This document shows, in pieces, positions 14,528 to 23,248 of a stretch of DNA of 25,665 bases (within the stretch, counting starts at the first letter, position 1; each line of letters begins with the position of its first letter). Where the stretch lies: the NCBI GenBank assembly GCA_046760445.1, contig JBHIEE010000029.1, positions 1 to 25,665 of the forward strand. Direction: 5' to 3'. Both the position numbers and the translations under genes were made by a program. Below the pieces are notes generated by a model. That model was not told the DNA's origin. It saw nothing but the letters and a program-made list of their open reading frames with translations, and did not search any database. This stretch comes from JBHIEE01 sp046760445. Its GTDB lineage: Bacteria; Acidobacteriota; Aminicenantia; JdFR-78.

Positions 14528-15754
14528 TTATTTTTCTACTTGGAAATCTTGCTTAGGGAAAGCTATTGATCTAATATAACCAACCAAATCAATCATTTCA
14601 TTTTTTTCAAATCTTGGCCAAACTAAACCTTTTTCTTTAAGCATTTTTTCCATAACCGGAGCATGATTCCACATGGCAGAGACTAATTCAATTGAATTAA
14701 ATGCGAGTTCAGACTTAGAAAGATCTGGGGCAGTTCCTGCTTTTTTTTCTCCTGAATGGCAAATAATACATCCTTTTTCCGAAAATAGTTTTTTCCCATT
14801 CTTTGGATTTCCTCTTTCATCAGAAAATCTTATGAAATACAAATATGAGATAAGATCGGACATTTCTTGAGTAGAGAAATAAGGAACAGACAGCCCTTTC
14901 CTTTTCATCTCTTCTAACATTTGAAATGAATGTCCCCACATAGTCCCTATAATTTCAGTGGCACTCCTGTGAAGTTTCTTGTCCCCTAAATCTGGAGCAA
15001 AGGTACTACCTTTACCCCTTACAGCATGACAGATAACGCATCCTTTCTGAGTAAATATTTTTTCTCCTCGTTTAGGATTTCCTGGAAGAGTATATAATCG
15101 CTCCTCTGATTCATCGAGGGAAAAGCTCCTGATGTAAGCAATCAGGTCAATCATTTCAGGACCTTCAAATTGAGGCCAATTAATCCCTCTTTTTTTCATC
15201 ATTGAAACCATTTGAATGCCATGATTCCAGAGGGCATTAGCCATAAATATGGGTGAAATAAACCGGCCGAAACTATCAAGAGGAGGCCCCACCTCTTTCC
15301 CTTTTCCCCCGATTGAATGGCAATTATTACATCCTTTCTTTGAAAATTGTTTCTCACCTTCTAAAAAATCACCTGGTTTATCAAAAAAATTAAGATAGTA
15401 AATATAGGCTAAAAGAGCCCCCATTTCCTCAGGAGTAAAAGTGGGCCGAGAAAGACCTCTTTCTTCCATGATTTTAACCATTTTAGGAGAGTGAGTCCAT
15501 AATAATCCTGCCAACTGAAGGAGACTCTGATTTTTACTTATTCGGACTAAGTCTGGACCTAATTTTTCGCCTGATCCCCAGATCGAATGACATTTGACAC
15601 ACCCTTTATCAACAAATAATTTTCTACCTTTCAGTGGATCTTGAGGTAACGGATAAAACTCATTGTCAGCATTATCCTTAGCTAAAAAAACTGCAATTAA
15701 GATGACAACCCATAGTAAAATTAAAATAGCTAAATTCTTTCTCGGGAAATTCAT
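14528..15754 (-). CDS. Membrane-anchored cytochrome c with four tandem class I haem domains
   Basis: About 408 residues. An N-terminal membrane anchor (LAILILLWVVILIAVFLA) is followed by four copies of a domain of about 90-97 residues. Each copy has a CXXCH site (CVKCH, CNNCH, CVICH, CIICH), a following GPxL or APDL, a W-x-H motif with downstream Met, and an EM-x-x-L-x-x-Y near its end; the Met is a likely sixth haem ligand. This is class I cytochrome c in tandem, clearly by internal duplication. I start at ATG 15754, because GGAG lies seven bases upstream; the frame is open to ATG 15766, which has no ribosome site. It sits between the NrfD gene and the Rieske/cytochrome b genes and is well placed to carry electrons between the two complexes. 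Confidence 0.88.
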   Translation of the reverse strand: MNFPRKNLAILILLWVVILIAVFLAKDNADNEFYPLPQDPLKGRKLFVDKGCVKCHSIWGSGEKLGPDLVRISKNQSLLQLAGLLWTHSPKMVKIMEERGLSRPTFTPEEMGALLAYIYYLNFFDKPGDFLEGEKQFSKKGCNNCHSIGGKGKEVGPPLDSFGRFISPIFMANALWNHGIQMVSMMKKRGINWPQFEGPEMIDLIAYIRSFSLDESEERLYTLPGNPKRGEKIFTQKGCVICHAVRGKGSTFAPDLGDKKLHRSATEIIGTMWGHSFQMLEEMKRKGLSVPYFSTQEMSDLISYLYFIRFSDERGNPKNGKKLFSEKGCIICHSGEKKAGTAPDLSKSELAFNSIELVSAMWNHAPVMEKMLKEKGLVWPRFEKNEMIDLVGYIRSIAFPKQDFQVEK

Positions 15755-15784
15755 TTTATTCTCCATTTTCGAGAGATCATGAGC

Positions 15785-17128
15785 TTACTGTTTCTCTTTT
15801 TCAGGAAGATAAGTTTTAATTCTTTCCGCTGTTTCTTTAACTGATTTTTCTCTTCCCTCCTTAATTTCCCAAATAGAAACTATAGGAAAAAGTTTAGTAA
15901 AAAATATATAGAGCAATATAAATGTTGCCACAGCACCAAAGGTGATCGTCCATTCCACCCAAGTAGGATGATAAATTCCTCTTTGGTAAGGAAGTCTTGG
16001 ATTGACCAAAGTAGGAACCACAATAGTAAATCTTTCCAACCACATGCCAATAATAACTGAAACAGAAGCAATCAAAGTGCCTTTAATAGTCCTTGTTTTC
16101 CGATTAGATAGGATTATAAGTGGAATAACAAAACAGCATAGAACCATTATCCAAAAGAAAGGAGCATATCTTCCAGTAAGTTTAGCCCAGAAAATAGCTA
16201 AATGAGCGGGGTCAGCACCGTAAAAAGAAGTAAGAAACTCAGTAAAAGTAAAATAAAACCACAAAAGAGTCATAACCAAGAGAAGAAGACCAAGGTTATT
16301 AAAATGTATTGGTTTTAAGTAGTCCTCAAGATGATAAGCTCGTCGAATAATAGCCATGGCAATAATCAGAGCAGCAATGCCTGAGAAAATCGCCCCTGCT
16401 ACAAAGTAAGGTCCAAAAATAGTGCTATGCCACATAGGCTGAATAGTCATAGCAAAGACATATGAAACAACAGTGTGAACCGAAACTGCAATAGGAATGA
16501 CTAATACAGCCATAATAGTAATAGCTTTCTCTAATATTCGCCATTGCTTTTCAGTTCCTTTCCAGCCCAAGGAAAGACTTTTATAAAGCCATTTTCTCCA
16601 GATTGGCTTTTTAATTCTATCCCGCATTATGGCTATATCTGGAATAAGTGGTAAAAATAGATAGATGGAACTGGCGAATAAATAAGTTCCAATACTCACC
16701 ACATCCCAGAGAAGAGGAGAATAGAATTTCCCATGATTAATGACATTAAGCAAACGATCAGGTCTGCCTAAGTCACAAATAATATTACCCACACCAAAAA
16801 GGAGAACTAAGACAGTGATTACTTCTGCTGAGCGAGTAATAGATCTCCGCCATTCTGCTCGAGATAAGCGAAGAATAGCTGAAATTAAAGTTCCAGCATG
16901 ACTGATACCAATAAAGAAAACAAAATTAGTAATATAAAATCCCCAGTACACAGGACGATTCATCCCTGTCACCCCTAATCCATATCTCAATTGGTATACC
17001 CAGGCAAAAACAGCCACCGCACAAACACCAAGAAGTAATGCTACAGTGATGTAAAATCCTTTGCCAGTCTTAACTATAGGTTCAAGTAATATGGCTTCGT
17101 CTTGATCATAAGCTTTTACCTTAGCCAT
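15785..17128 (-). CDS. NrfD/PsrC-family quinone-interacting membrane subunit
   Basis: A 447-residue integral membrane protein with about ten hydrophobic segments and the NrfD signatures NRPVYWGFYITNFVFFIGISHAG and ICDLGRPDRLLNV (HAG and DLGRP are typical). The length suits the ten-helix type found in alternative complex III, Qrc and Hmc-like complexes, rather than the shorter eight-helix PsrC type. It binds menaquinone and exchanges electrons with the ferredoxin-like subunit. The ATG at 17128 lies inside the end of the ferredoxin gene (8-base overlap) behind GGAG, so the two are translationally coupled. It should anchor the molybdopterin and iron-sulfur subunits to the membrane. Confidence 0.92.
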   Translation of the reverse strand: MAKVKAYDQDEAILLEPIVKTGKGFYITVALLLGVCAVAVFAWVYQLRYGLGVTGMNRPVYWGFYITNFVFFIGISHAGTLISAILRLSRAEWRRSITRSAEVITVLVLLFGVGNIICDLGRPDRLLNVINHGKFYSPLLWDVVSIGTYLFASSIYLFLPLIPDIAIMRDRIKKPIWRKWLYKSLSLGWKGTEKQWRILEKAITIMAVLVIPIAVSVHTVVSYVFAMTIQPMWHSTIFGPYFVAGAIFSGIAALIIAMAIIRRAYHLEDYLKPIHFNNLGLLLLVMTLLWFYFTFTEFLTSFYGADPAHLAIFWAKLTGRYAPFFWIMVLCCFVIPLIILSNRKTRTIKGTLIASVSVIIGMWLERFTIVVPTLVNPRLPYQRGIYHPTWVEWTITFGAVATFILLYIFFTKLFPIVSIWEIKEGREKSVKETAERIKTYLPEKEKQ

Positions 17129-17813
17129 GCCACTCTCCTTCAGTTAAATAAATCACTTTTGGTTCAGTTCCTAATTCTTCTAAAAGTCTAAAAGCCCGAG
17201 CACTTTTAGCCAACAGGGAAACAATACTTTTTGGATCATCTAAATCCCCAAAATACATTGCTCCAGCGGGACAGCTCTGAACACAGGCTGGTATATAATC
17301 CCCTTCTTTAAGCTCCCGCTTCTCTGCTCGAGCCTTATCTCTTGCCTTCTGAAGTCGATGATGACAAAAAGTGCATTTTTCTACCACACCTATTGGTCGC
17401 TTAAACACATCCGGATTTAAATAATTTTCCATTTCTTTGGGCCAAGAAGGACCATACCAATTAAAATATTTAAGAGTATAGGGACAATTATTAGTGCAAT
17501 ATCGACAACCAATACATCTTTCATAAACTTGAGCCACTAATCCTTCCTCATTCAAGTAAGTTGCACCCACCGGACAAACCTTAACACAAGGAGGTTTGTG
17601 ACACTGCATGCAGGGCCTGGGTAGGAATCTGGCTCGGATTTCAGGGTATTCTCCTTCAATTATTGGCACAACCTCTATCCAAGAGTAATATCTGCCTCGG
17701 GAAGCTTCTTCTGGAGAAACAAATGGTATATTATTTTCTGCCTTACAAGCAACCACACAAGCCTGACATCCTGTGCATCTATCTAAGTCAATCACCATTG
17801 CCCATCGTGTCAT
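17121..17813 (-). CDS. Four-cluster 4Fe-4S ferredoxin subunit (PsrB/QrcC/ActB2-like)
   Basis: A 230-residue protein with sixteen Cys in four groups, giving four 4Fe-4S clusters. They are CTGCQACVVAC (residues 13-23), CMQCHKPPCVKVC, CIGCRYCTNNC, and CTFC paired with a later CVQSC. This is the usual electron-wire subunit of molybdopterin/iron-sulfur/membrane oxidoreductases. It has no signal peptide of its own, as expected if it is exported with the Tat-bearing molybdopterin subunit. The ATG at 17813 has AGGAG upstream, 10 bases after the molybdopterin gene stop. It links the molybdopterin subunit to the NrfD protein. Confidence 0.94.
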   Translation of the reverse strand: MTRWAMVIDLDRCTGCQACVVACKAENNIPFVSPEEASRGRYYSWIEVVPIIEGEYPEIRARFLPRPCMQCHKPPCVKVCPVGATYLNEEGLVAQVYERCIGCRYCTNNCPYTLKYFNWYGPSWPKEMENYLNPDVFKRPIGVVEKCTFCHHRLQKARDKARAEKRELKEGDYIPACVQSCPAGAMYFGDLDDPKSIVSLLAKSARAFRLLEELGTEPKVIYLTEGEWHG

Positions 17814-17823
17814 GTATTTCTCC

Positions 17824-20283
17824 TCATGCTTTATAAATTTTTACTTTAGTTGAAAACTTAGCTGGTAAACCAGTAAGTTTATCAAAATCTTTCCCGATTA
17901 GCTCAGTAGGATTAATACCTCTATCTTTTGCCCATTGGCCAAGAGCTTTATGCCCAAATCCATAAGGAATATTGACCACTTCAGGCATTGCTCCTGAGAA
18001 AAGTTTGGCTCGAGTACGAAATTTCCCAAAAGGAGATTCAATCCAAACCCAATCATTTTCAGAAATTCCTAACTCTTTAGCTTTCTCTGGGTTAATCTCT
18101 ATCCAAGAGTCCCATTTCATGTTAACATAAGAACCAACAATTTCTTGAAGCCAGGGCTGGTTAGCTCCGTTTTCATTCATAAAAGCGAGAGGTTGATAGA
18201 AATTAAGATAAAAAGGATATTCCTCTTTTCTTTCTGAAATTCTTAGAGGTTCATAATGAGCAATAAAGACCTTATCTCCTCGAGCATTAATTCCCAGTTC
18301 TTTCATTTTCTTCTCTGTTCTTCTACTTTCCCATAAATTTTCCTCTTTCAAATCCAGACTTTTTCTTATTTTTTCCTCAAACAGTTGAGAATAGAATTCA
18401 AACTTTCGGGATGGAGTTCTCAACACACGACCCCACTTACCATAATAATAGGCTGGATCCCACCAGCCTCCTTTTTTCAATAACTCTTTTTTAAACTCAT
18501 CAAAGGTTTTATATTCAGGAATCCACCAGCCTCGTTCTTCTAAAAGTCTCACATGAGCTTCTTCAAAAGAATCAGTAAATATTGTCCCCCTTTGAGCTTT
18601 AAAAATACCTTCAAGCTTATAAAAAAGAAGCTCTTTAAAATCTTTCCAAGGAAAATTCCTATCTATTGGGTTCCCAAGCTTCTTAGCTAAAGATAAGATT
18701 ACATCACCAGTATGTTTCGTGTTATAAAGAGGTTCTATAACTGGCTGACTAATTCCTAATCCAGTAAAATAAGAAATAGGAGAAATTGGGTTATCCTCCC
18801 ATTTCTCTAAATAAGTATGATCAGGAAGGATAAGGTCTGCCCACTCAGTGCTTTCATCCATAAAAGAGGAAAAACTCACAATAAAAGGAATTTTTTTGAA
18901 TGCTTTCTTTAAGTTTTTTTGATCAGGCAAAGAAAATAATGGGTTAGCCTGGTATAAAAAGAGAATTTTGATAGGATAAGGTTCTTCTTTAATTATTTTT
19001 TCGGCAATGACTGAGGGAACTTGAGAGGCTAAGGGATATTTTTCGCCTTCTGCCTCATCAATGCGAGGTATGGATAAACACTTTTGAGCAATATTGTCTC
19101 TTTCTATTTCAGGAAAGGGACTATAAGGGATTTTATCCTGAGTAAGAATTCCTCCAGGCATATCAACATTTCCTATTAAAGCATTTAAAGAATGAATAGA
19201 TAGAGCATTGTAGAGACCATTTGAGTAAAAGGTAGTATTTGATCCAATAACTGCCACAGATGGCTTACTGAGCGCAAATTCTTTAGCTAAATCGATAATA
19301 GTATCAACCGAAACTCCGGTAATTTCAGAAACATAGTCTAAGTGATATTCAGCTAAAACTAAACTTTTAAATCCAATATGGGTTTGACCATTTGAATCTT
19401 TCCAATCTTCAAAACCGAAAGTATAGTTGGTAATGAAATTTTTGTTATAGAGTTCTTCTTTAATAATTACATAGGCAATACCTAAAGCAAGTACTCCCTC
19501 AGTCCCAGGATTTATCGGAATCCATTTATCAGCCTTGGCAGCAGTAATAGAAAAGCGGGGATCAATCTGGATTATTTTGGCTTTTTTACCAGTTTTACGT
19601 GTTCTTAAATGAGCATAAGCCCTATGAGCCTCAATAGGAGAAGGCCAATTTTCAAGGAGGTCTCCCCTAAACGACAGGATATAATTACTATTTTCAAAAT
19701 CATAAGCAAAAATTTTATCTACTCCTTGAGTTAAATAGTGAATTTTAGCTATTCCTTCCCAGGAATTATCTTGGATAAGATTAGGAGAACCATATACTTC
19801 CAAAAATCTTCCTATAAGTTCAGACATAACTCCTTGAGAGTTTTTTTCCCAAAAGACAAAAGAATAAGGCTCTCCGGAGTTCCTTAAATTAATTAATTTC
19901 TTAGCTACAGTGTCTATTGCCTCCTCCCAACTAATACTTTTCCATTCTTTAGAATCTTTGCCTCCAATTTTTTTCATTGGTCCTTTGAGTCTATCTGGAT
20001 TATAAAGAGTCTGCAAGCCAGCATGTCCCTTAGGACAAAGTTTTCCCCTATTAGTTGAATGATAAGGATTACCCTCGATCTTTACCACTCTATCACCTAT
20101 CACTCTAACTATGATTCCACATCTCCCGGAACATTCTTGACAGACAGAAGGTATCCAACGTTCAATCTCAACTTGCCATTTTCTTATTTTTTTCCTCGGA
20201 ACAAGGGTACAAAAGGGAAACTCAAGGAGAGCTAACCCAATTGTTGTTCCCCCAGCAATCTTAAGGAAATCTCTTCTATCCAT
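17824..20283 (-). CDS. Molybdopterin oxidoreductase, Tat-exported large subunit
   Basis: An 819-residue protein of the DMSO-reductase superfamily. The Tat leader has MDRRDFLKIAGG. A 4Fe-4S cluster is bound by Cys48, Cys51, Cys55 and Cys83 (C-x2-C-x3-C-x27-C). Cofactor-binding stretches include IDPRFSITAAKADKWIPI followed by PGTEG, FLYQANPLFS, and a C-terminal molydopterin dinucleotide domain (INPEKAKELGISENDWVWIE). At the place where Cys, Ser or Asp normally ligates Mo (after GSPNLIQDNSW), the residue reads Glu176. This recalls the Mo-lacking subunits of Qrc and alternative complex III. However, the TorD-like chaperone and the cofactor genes upstream argue that a cofactor is loaded. Gene order (multihaem c, this, ferredoxin, NrfD) is that of Qrc. 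The substrate cannot be named: quinone reduction from cytochromes, or a sulfur or other oxyanion, are options. Confidence 0.88.
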   Translation of the reverse strand: MDRRDFLKIAGGTTIGLALLEFPFCTLVPRKKIRKWQVEIERWIPSVCQECSGRCGIIVRVIGDRVVKIEGNPYHSTNRGKLCPKGHAGLQTLYNPDRLKGPMKKIGGKDSKEWKSISWEEAIDTVAKKLINLRNSGEPYSFVFWEKNSQGVMSELIGRFLEVYGSPNLIQDNSWEGIAKIHYLTQGVDKIFAYDFENSNYILSFRGDLLENWPSPIEAHRAYAHLRTRKTGKKAKIIQIDPRFSITAAKADKWIPINPGTEGVLALGIAYVIIKEELYNKNFITNYTFGFEDWKDSNGQTHIGFKSLVLAEYHLDYVSEITGVSVDTIIDLAKEFALSKPSVAVIGSNTTFYSNGLYNALSIHSLNALIGNVDMPGGILTQDKIPYSPFPEIERDNIAQKCLSIPRIDEAEGEKYPLASQVPSVIAEKIIKEEPYPIKILFLYQANPLFSLPDQKNLKKAFKKIPFIVSFSSFMDESTEWADLILPDHTYLEKWEDNPISPISYFTGLGISQPVIEPLYNTKHTGDVILSLAKKLGNPIDRNFPWKDFKELLFYKLEGIFKAQRGTIFTDSFEEAHVRLLEERGWWIPEYKTFDEFKKELLKKGGWWDPAYYYGKWGRVLRTPSRKFEFYSQLFEEKIRKSLDLKEENLWESRRTEKKMKELGINARGDKVFIAHYEPLRISERKEEYPFYLNFYQPLAFMNENGANQPWLQEIVGSYVNMKWDSWIEINPEKAKELGISENDWVWIESPFGKFRTRAKLFSGAMPEVVNIPYGFGHKALGQWAKDRGINPTELIGKDFDKLTGLPAKFSTKVKIYKA

Positions 20284-20323
20284 TTTATCTAAGCCTCCAA
20301 AATGTCAAGGCACTAAGACCTAT

Positions 20324-20848
20324 TTATTTGTGACAAGCAATGCAGTCTGTGGTTACCTCTTTTTTCTTATGACACTCAATACACATTCCCATAGTAAGTT
20401 TTACCTCAGCTCTTCTCGGAGGTTCAATACTTTGGCCAATATTTCCATGACAAATCTGACATTCTATTTCTCCGACAACCACATGACGCTGGTGAGAATA
20501 ATGAACATCATCTGGTAGCCAATAAAGTCTCTTCCACTCAATCTCTTCCCCTTGTTTAGCATATTGCCTGATCTTCTCTTCTTCTGGACTCTGAGTGATT
20601 GCTTCTTCATGACAACTTAAACATGTTTCTACAGTTGGTTTGCCTGAAAAGGCATATTTTTTATAATAAAGATGACAATCACTACATTCTAATCCTACAT
20701 CTTGAGTATGCTTTTTATGGTTAAATAAAATTGGTTGCTTTACCATAGAGACTTTTGCACGGAGGAATAAAAAACCTCCAACAAAGAGAAAAACCATTCC
20801 CCCTAAGATCAATATGATTTTGTAATTTCTTAATCTTAGTTGTTTCAT
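20324..20848 (-). CDS. Five-haem c-type cytochrome (QrcA/cytochrome c7-like)
   Basis: A 174-residue protein with an N-terminal anchor or uncleaved signal (IILILGGMVFLFVGGFLFL) and five CXXCH sites: CSDCH, CLSCH, CQICH, CIECH, CIACH. HKKH and HQRH pairs (in LFNHKKH and YSHQRH) are typical bis-His ligand donors of the class III/c7 group. I start at ATG 20848. It overlaps the MOSC gene stop as ATGA and has AGGA upstream, a typical coupled start; the frame is open to a GTG at 20860. It is followed by the molybdopterin, ferredoxin and NrfD genes, so it is the likely haem subunit that exchanges electrons with periplasmic cytochromes, as QrcA or ActA does. Confidence 0.88.
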   Translation of the reverse strand: MKQLRLRNYKIILILGGMVFLFVGGFLFLRAKVSMVKQPILFNHKKHTQDVGLECSDCHLYYKKYAFSGKPTVETCLSCHEEAITQSPEEEKIRQYAKQGEEIEWKRLYWLPDDVHYSHQRHVVVGEIECQICHGNIGQSIEPPRRAEVKLTMGMCIECHKKKEVTTDCIACHK

Positions 20849-21291
20849 TTTTCCTGACACTTTATTTCTACCTGGCTTCCTCTTTTAATTATTCCCCCTT
20901 TAATCACCTTAGTAAAAATTCCTTCTTTAGGCATAATGCATTGCCCTGTTATCTTTTGAATCTCGCAACTCGTATGACATTCTTTACCTATTTGAGTAAT
21001 TTCAAGGATTACATTATCATCTATAAAAATCTTATCTCCCATACTTACCCTTGAAAAATTAATCCCTTGGGTAGTGATATTCTCAGCAAAATCTCCGGGA
21101 TGGGTCTCTAATCCCTTTTCTTTCATTTTATTTATACTTTCAACGGATAATAAACTCACCTGCCTATGCCATTTTCCAGCATGGGCGTCTCCCTTTATTC
21201 CCCAGTTGGTCAAAACTTCAGTGGAAGGAACTTCTTTCTTTTTAGTCCCTTTTTGTGAACTAATACAAATTGAGAACACTATTCCTTTCAA
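20845..21291 (-). CDS. MOSC-domain protein (molybdenum cofactor sulfurase C-terminal-like)
   Basis: A 148-residue stand-alone MOSC domain. Family features are WGIKGDAHAGKWHRQVSLLS, PGDFAENITTQGI, and the Cys-bearing stretch ECHTSCEIQKITGQCIMP, followed by EGIFTKVIKGG near the C-terminus. MOSC domains bind or transfer molybdopterin or a sulfur atom, and short versions are common beside molybdoenzyme genes. It starts 3 bases after the moeA stop and ends in a 4-base overlap with the pentahaem cytochrome gene, so it is in the same operon. Its role is probably final maturation or delivery of the cofactor for the downstream oxidoreductase; this is inferred from context. Confidence 0.88.
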   Translation of the reverse strand: MKGIVFSICISSQKGTKKKEVPSTEVLTNWGIKGDAHAGKWHRQVSLLSVESINKMKEKGLETHPGDFAENITTQGINFSRVSMGDKIFIDDNVILEITQIGKECHTSCEIQKITGQCIMPKEGIFTKVIKGGIIKRGSQVEIKCQEK

Positions 21292-21294
21292 TTT

Positions 21295-22497
21295 TCATCT
21301 CCAGGGAAGAATCTGTATTTTAACTTTAGTTCCAGGTTTGAAATAGACTGAATCTGCCGCCAGAATAATAATACAGTCAGCCACAGCAAACGAACTAAGG
21401 GTGTGAGAATATTGAAGGCCTGATGATTTCACATATAAAGAGCTATCTTTCTCTTGGATAATTCCTCTGAGAAAATTCACCCTTCCTGGCTTTTTCTTGA
21501 GCTCATCTATTAAGACAGCTTCTTTTTCTTCCAAAAATAGATTGTGGTATCCCATCATTTTAAAAAGAGCTGGTCTGACAAATTCTAAAAAAGAAATTAA
21601 AACTGAAACAGGATTACCTGGTAAACCAAAAATTAATTTTTTATTTTTTCTGCCAAAAAAAATAGGTTTCCCTGGTTTGATAGCCACTTTCCAAAAAATC
21701 TGTTCCACTTTCATCTCAGAAAGAATATTTTTGACTAAATCATACTCTCCAACAGATACCCCTCCAGTAATAAGAAAGACATCCACTTCTCTCAGCCCTT
21801 TGTCGATCATCCTTCTTAATTCTTCAGGATTATCCCTAGCAATACCTAACATTAAAGGAACAATATTTATTTCCTTCAATGCAGCAGCCAAACCGTATGA
21901 ATTGGCATCTCTTACTTCACCTAACTTTACCTTTTTTTCAGGAGGAACCACTTCATTCCCTGTAATTAACACGGCAACCTTGGGCTTCCTATAAACCTTA
22001 ACTTTTGTTTTTCCTAAGGTAGCTAAAAAGCTTATTGAAGAAGGGTTCAATCTACTTCCTTTTGGGAGGGCGAGTTGACCTTTTTTAATTTCTTCTCCTT
22101 TAAGACGAACATTTTCTCCTTGTTTTACTTCTTCTTTAATTATTACCTGACCATTTTTTTCTTCTGTTTTTTCTACCATCACTATTGCATCTGTTCCCTT
22201 GGGAAGAGGAGCTCCGGTCATTATTTTTACTGCTTGACCCTTTTCTATTTTTATATTCGGTTTGTCTCCTGCTTTTACTACTCCTATTATTTTAAGAGTG
22301 ACTGGAGCACTTCCTGTTTCTTCGGCTATTAAAGCATAACCATCCATAGCTGAACTGGAAAAATGAGGTAAGTCATCTTCGGCATAAATATCTTCAAATA
22401 GTATCTCAGAAGAAGCTTGAGAGAGAGGTATTTCCTGATATGAAAGAGGCGCCACATTTTTCAGGATCATTTCCACAGCTTGATCGAAAGTAATCAT
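21295..22497 (-). CDS. moeA: Molybdopterin molybdenumtransferase
   Basis: A 400-residue MoeA that inserts molybdate (or tungstate) into adenylated molybdopterin. Visible landmarks are FSSSAMDGYAL near residue 50, IVMVEKTE in the second domain, ITGGVSVGEYDLV in the MoaB/MogA-like domain, and GLPGNPVS in the substrate site. The length is normal and the C-terminal beta domain is complete. Its ATG overlaps the stop of the TauE/SafE gene as ATGA, and the MOSC gene starts 3 bases after its stop. No second moeA or a mogA is seen, so the adenylation step must be encoded elsewhere. Confidence 0.95.
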   Translation of the reverse strand: MITFDQAVEMILKNVAPLSYQEIPLSQASSEILFEDIYAEDDLPHFSSSAMDGYALIAEETGSAPVTLKIIGVVKAGDKPNIKIEKGQAVKIMTGAPLPKGTDAIVMVEKTEEKNGQVIIKEEVKQGENVRLKGEEIKKGQLALPKGSRLNPSSISFLATLGKTKVKVYRKPKVAVLITGNEVVPPEKKVKLGEVRDANSYGLAAALKEINIVPLMLGIARDNPEELRRMIDKGLREVDVFLITGGVSVGEYDLVKNILSEMKVEQIFWKVAIKPGKPIFFGRKNKKLIFGLPGNPVSVLISFLEFVRPALFKMMGYHNLFLEEKEAVLIDELKKKPGRVNFLRGIIQEKDSSLYVKSSGLQYSHTLSSFAVADCIIILAADSVYFKPGTKVKIQILPWR

Positions 22498-23246
22498 AAA
22501 ACTACTCTCATTCCTACTTTGATGGCGATGAGAAGAATTATACTACCAAAAATTTTTTGGAGAATCAACGGAGAAAACTTTTTAGCTCCAAAATAAGAAC
22601 CAATCTGACCACCAAGAAAAACAGCTGTACCAAAAGGCAAGAGAGCCAAAATATCCACTCCACCTTTAATAATATGAGAAAGAAGGCCGCTGATTGAATT
22701 TAACAGAACAAATGTACTACAAGCAGCAGCTGTTTGCTTAGAACTTGCAAATCCAAATAAAAGTAAAACAGGTCCTAAAAATATCCCTCCACCTATTCCT
22801 ACTACGCCAGCTGTAAAACCTAAAATTACTCCACCAGGAAGCCCTATTAACCAAGAAGTTTTCCAGTTTACAGAAATTTCTGGAGTAATCTCCTTTTTTA
22901 AAGAGAGCATTTTGACAGCAACTAAAAATATTATAACGGCAAAAAGAATAGATAATGACTTCTCATCTAATTTTACTCGAGCTCCAATAAAAGCCGCTGG
23001 GATTGAACTAACTACAAAGGGAAGGACTAACCTAAAATCAAAAAAATTAACTTTTTTAAATCGATACAAGGCAATAGAAGCCACTATTATATTCAAAAAT
23101 AGAGCAATAGGAGGAATTTTATTTAATGGGAACCCATTAAAAGACAAAAATGCCACATAGGAACTTCCTCCTCCTAAACCTACTGAAGAATAGAAAAAGG
23201 AAATAATAAAAAATATAGGCACCAGAATCAAATCAAAATCACCCAT
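22494..23246 (-). CDS. TauE/SafE-family anion permease
   Basis: A 250-residue membrane protein with about eight hydrophobic segments and the duplicated family motif: SSVGLGGGSSYVAF near residue 25 and VGIGGGIFLGPVLL near residue 150. The family moves sulfite, sulfoacetate and similar anions, usually outward. It lies between moaA and moeA with tight spacing: the start is 2 bases after the moaA stop, with GGAGG inside moaA, and the end overlaps moeA as ATGA. It is therefore made together with the cofactor genes. It may export a sulfur anion formed by the pathway, or take up an oxyanion such as molybdate; the latter would be new for the family. The actual substrate is unknown. Confidence 0.87.
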   Translation of the reverse strand: MGDFDLILVPIFFIISFFYSSVGLGGGSSYVAFLSFNGFPLNKIPPIALFLNIIVASIALYRFKKVNFFDFRLVLPFVVSSIPAAFIGARVKLDEKSLSILFAVIIFLVAVKMLSLKKEITPEISVNWKTSWLIGLPGGVILGFTAGVVGIGGGIFLGPVLLLFGFASSKQTAAACSTFVLLNSISGLLSHIIKGGVDILALLPFGTAVFLGGQIGSYFGAKKFSPLILQKIFGSIILLIAIKVGMRVVL

Positions 23247-23248
23247 CT

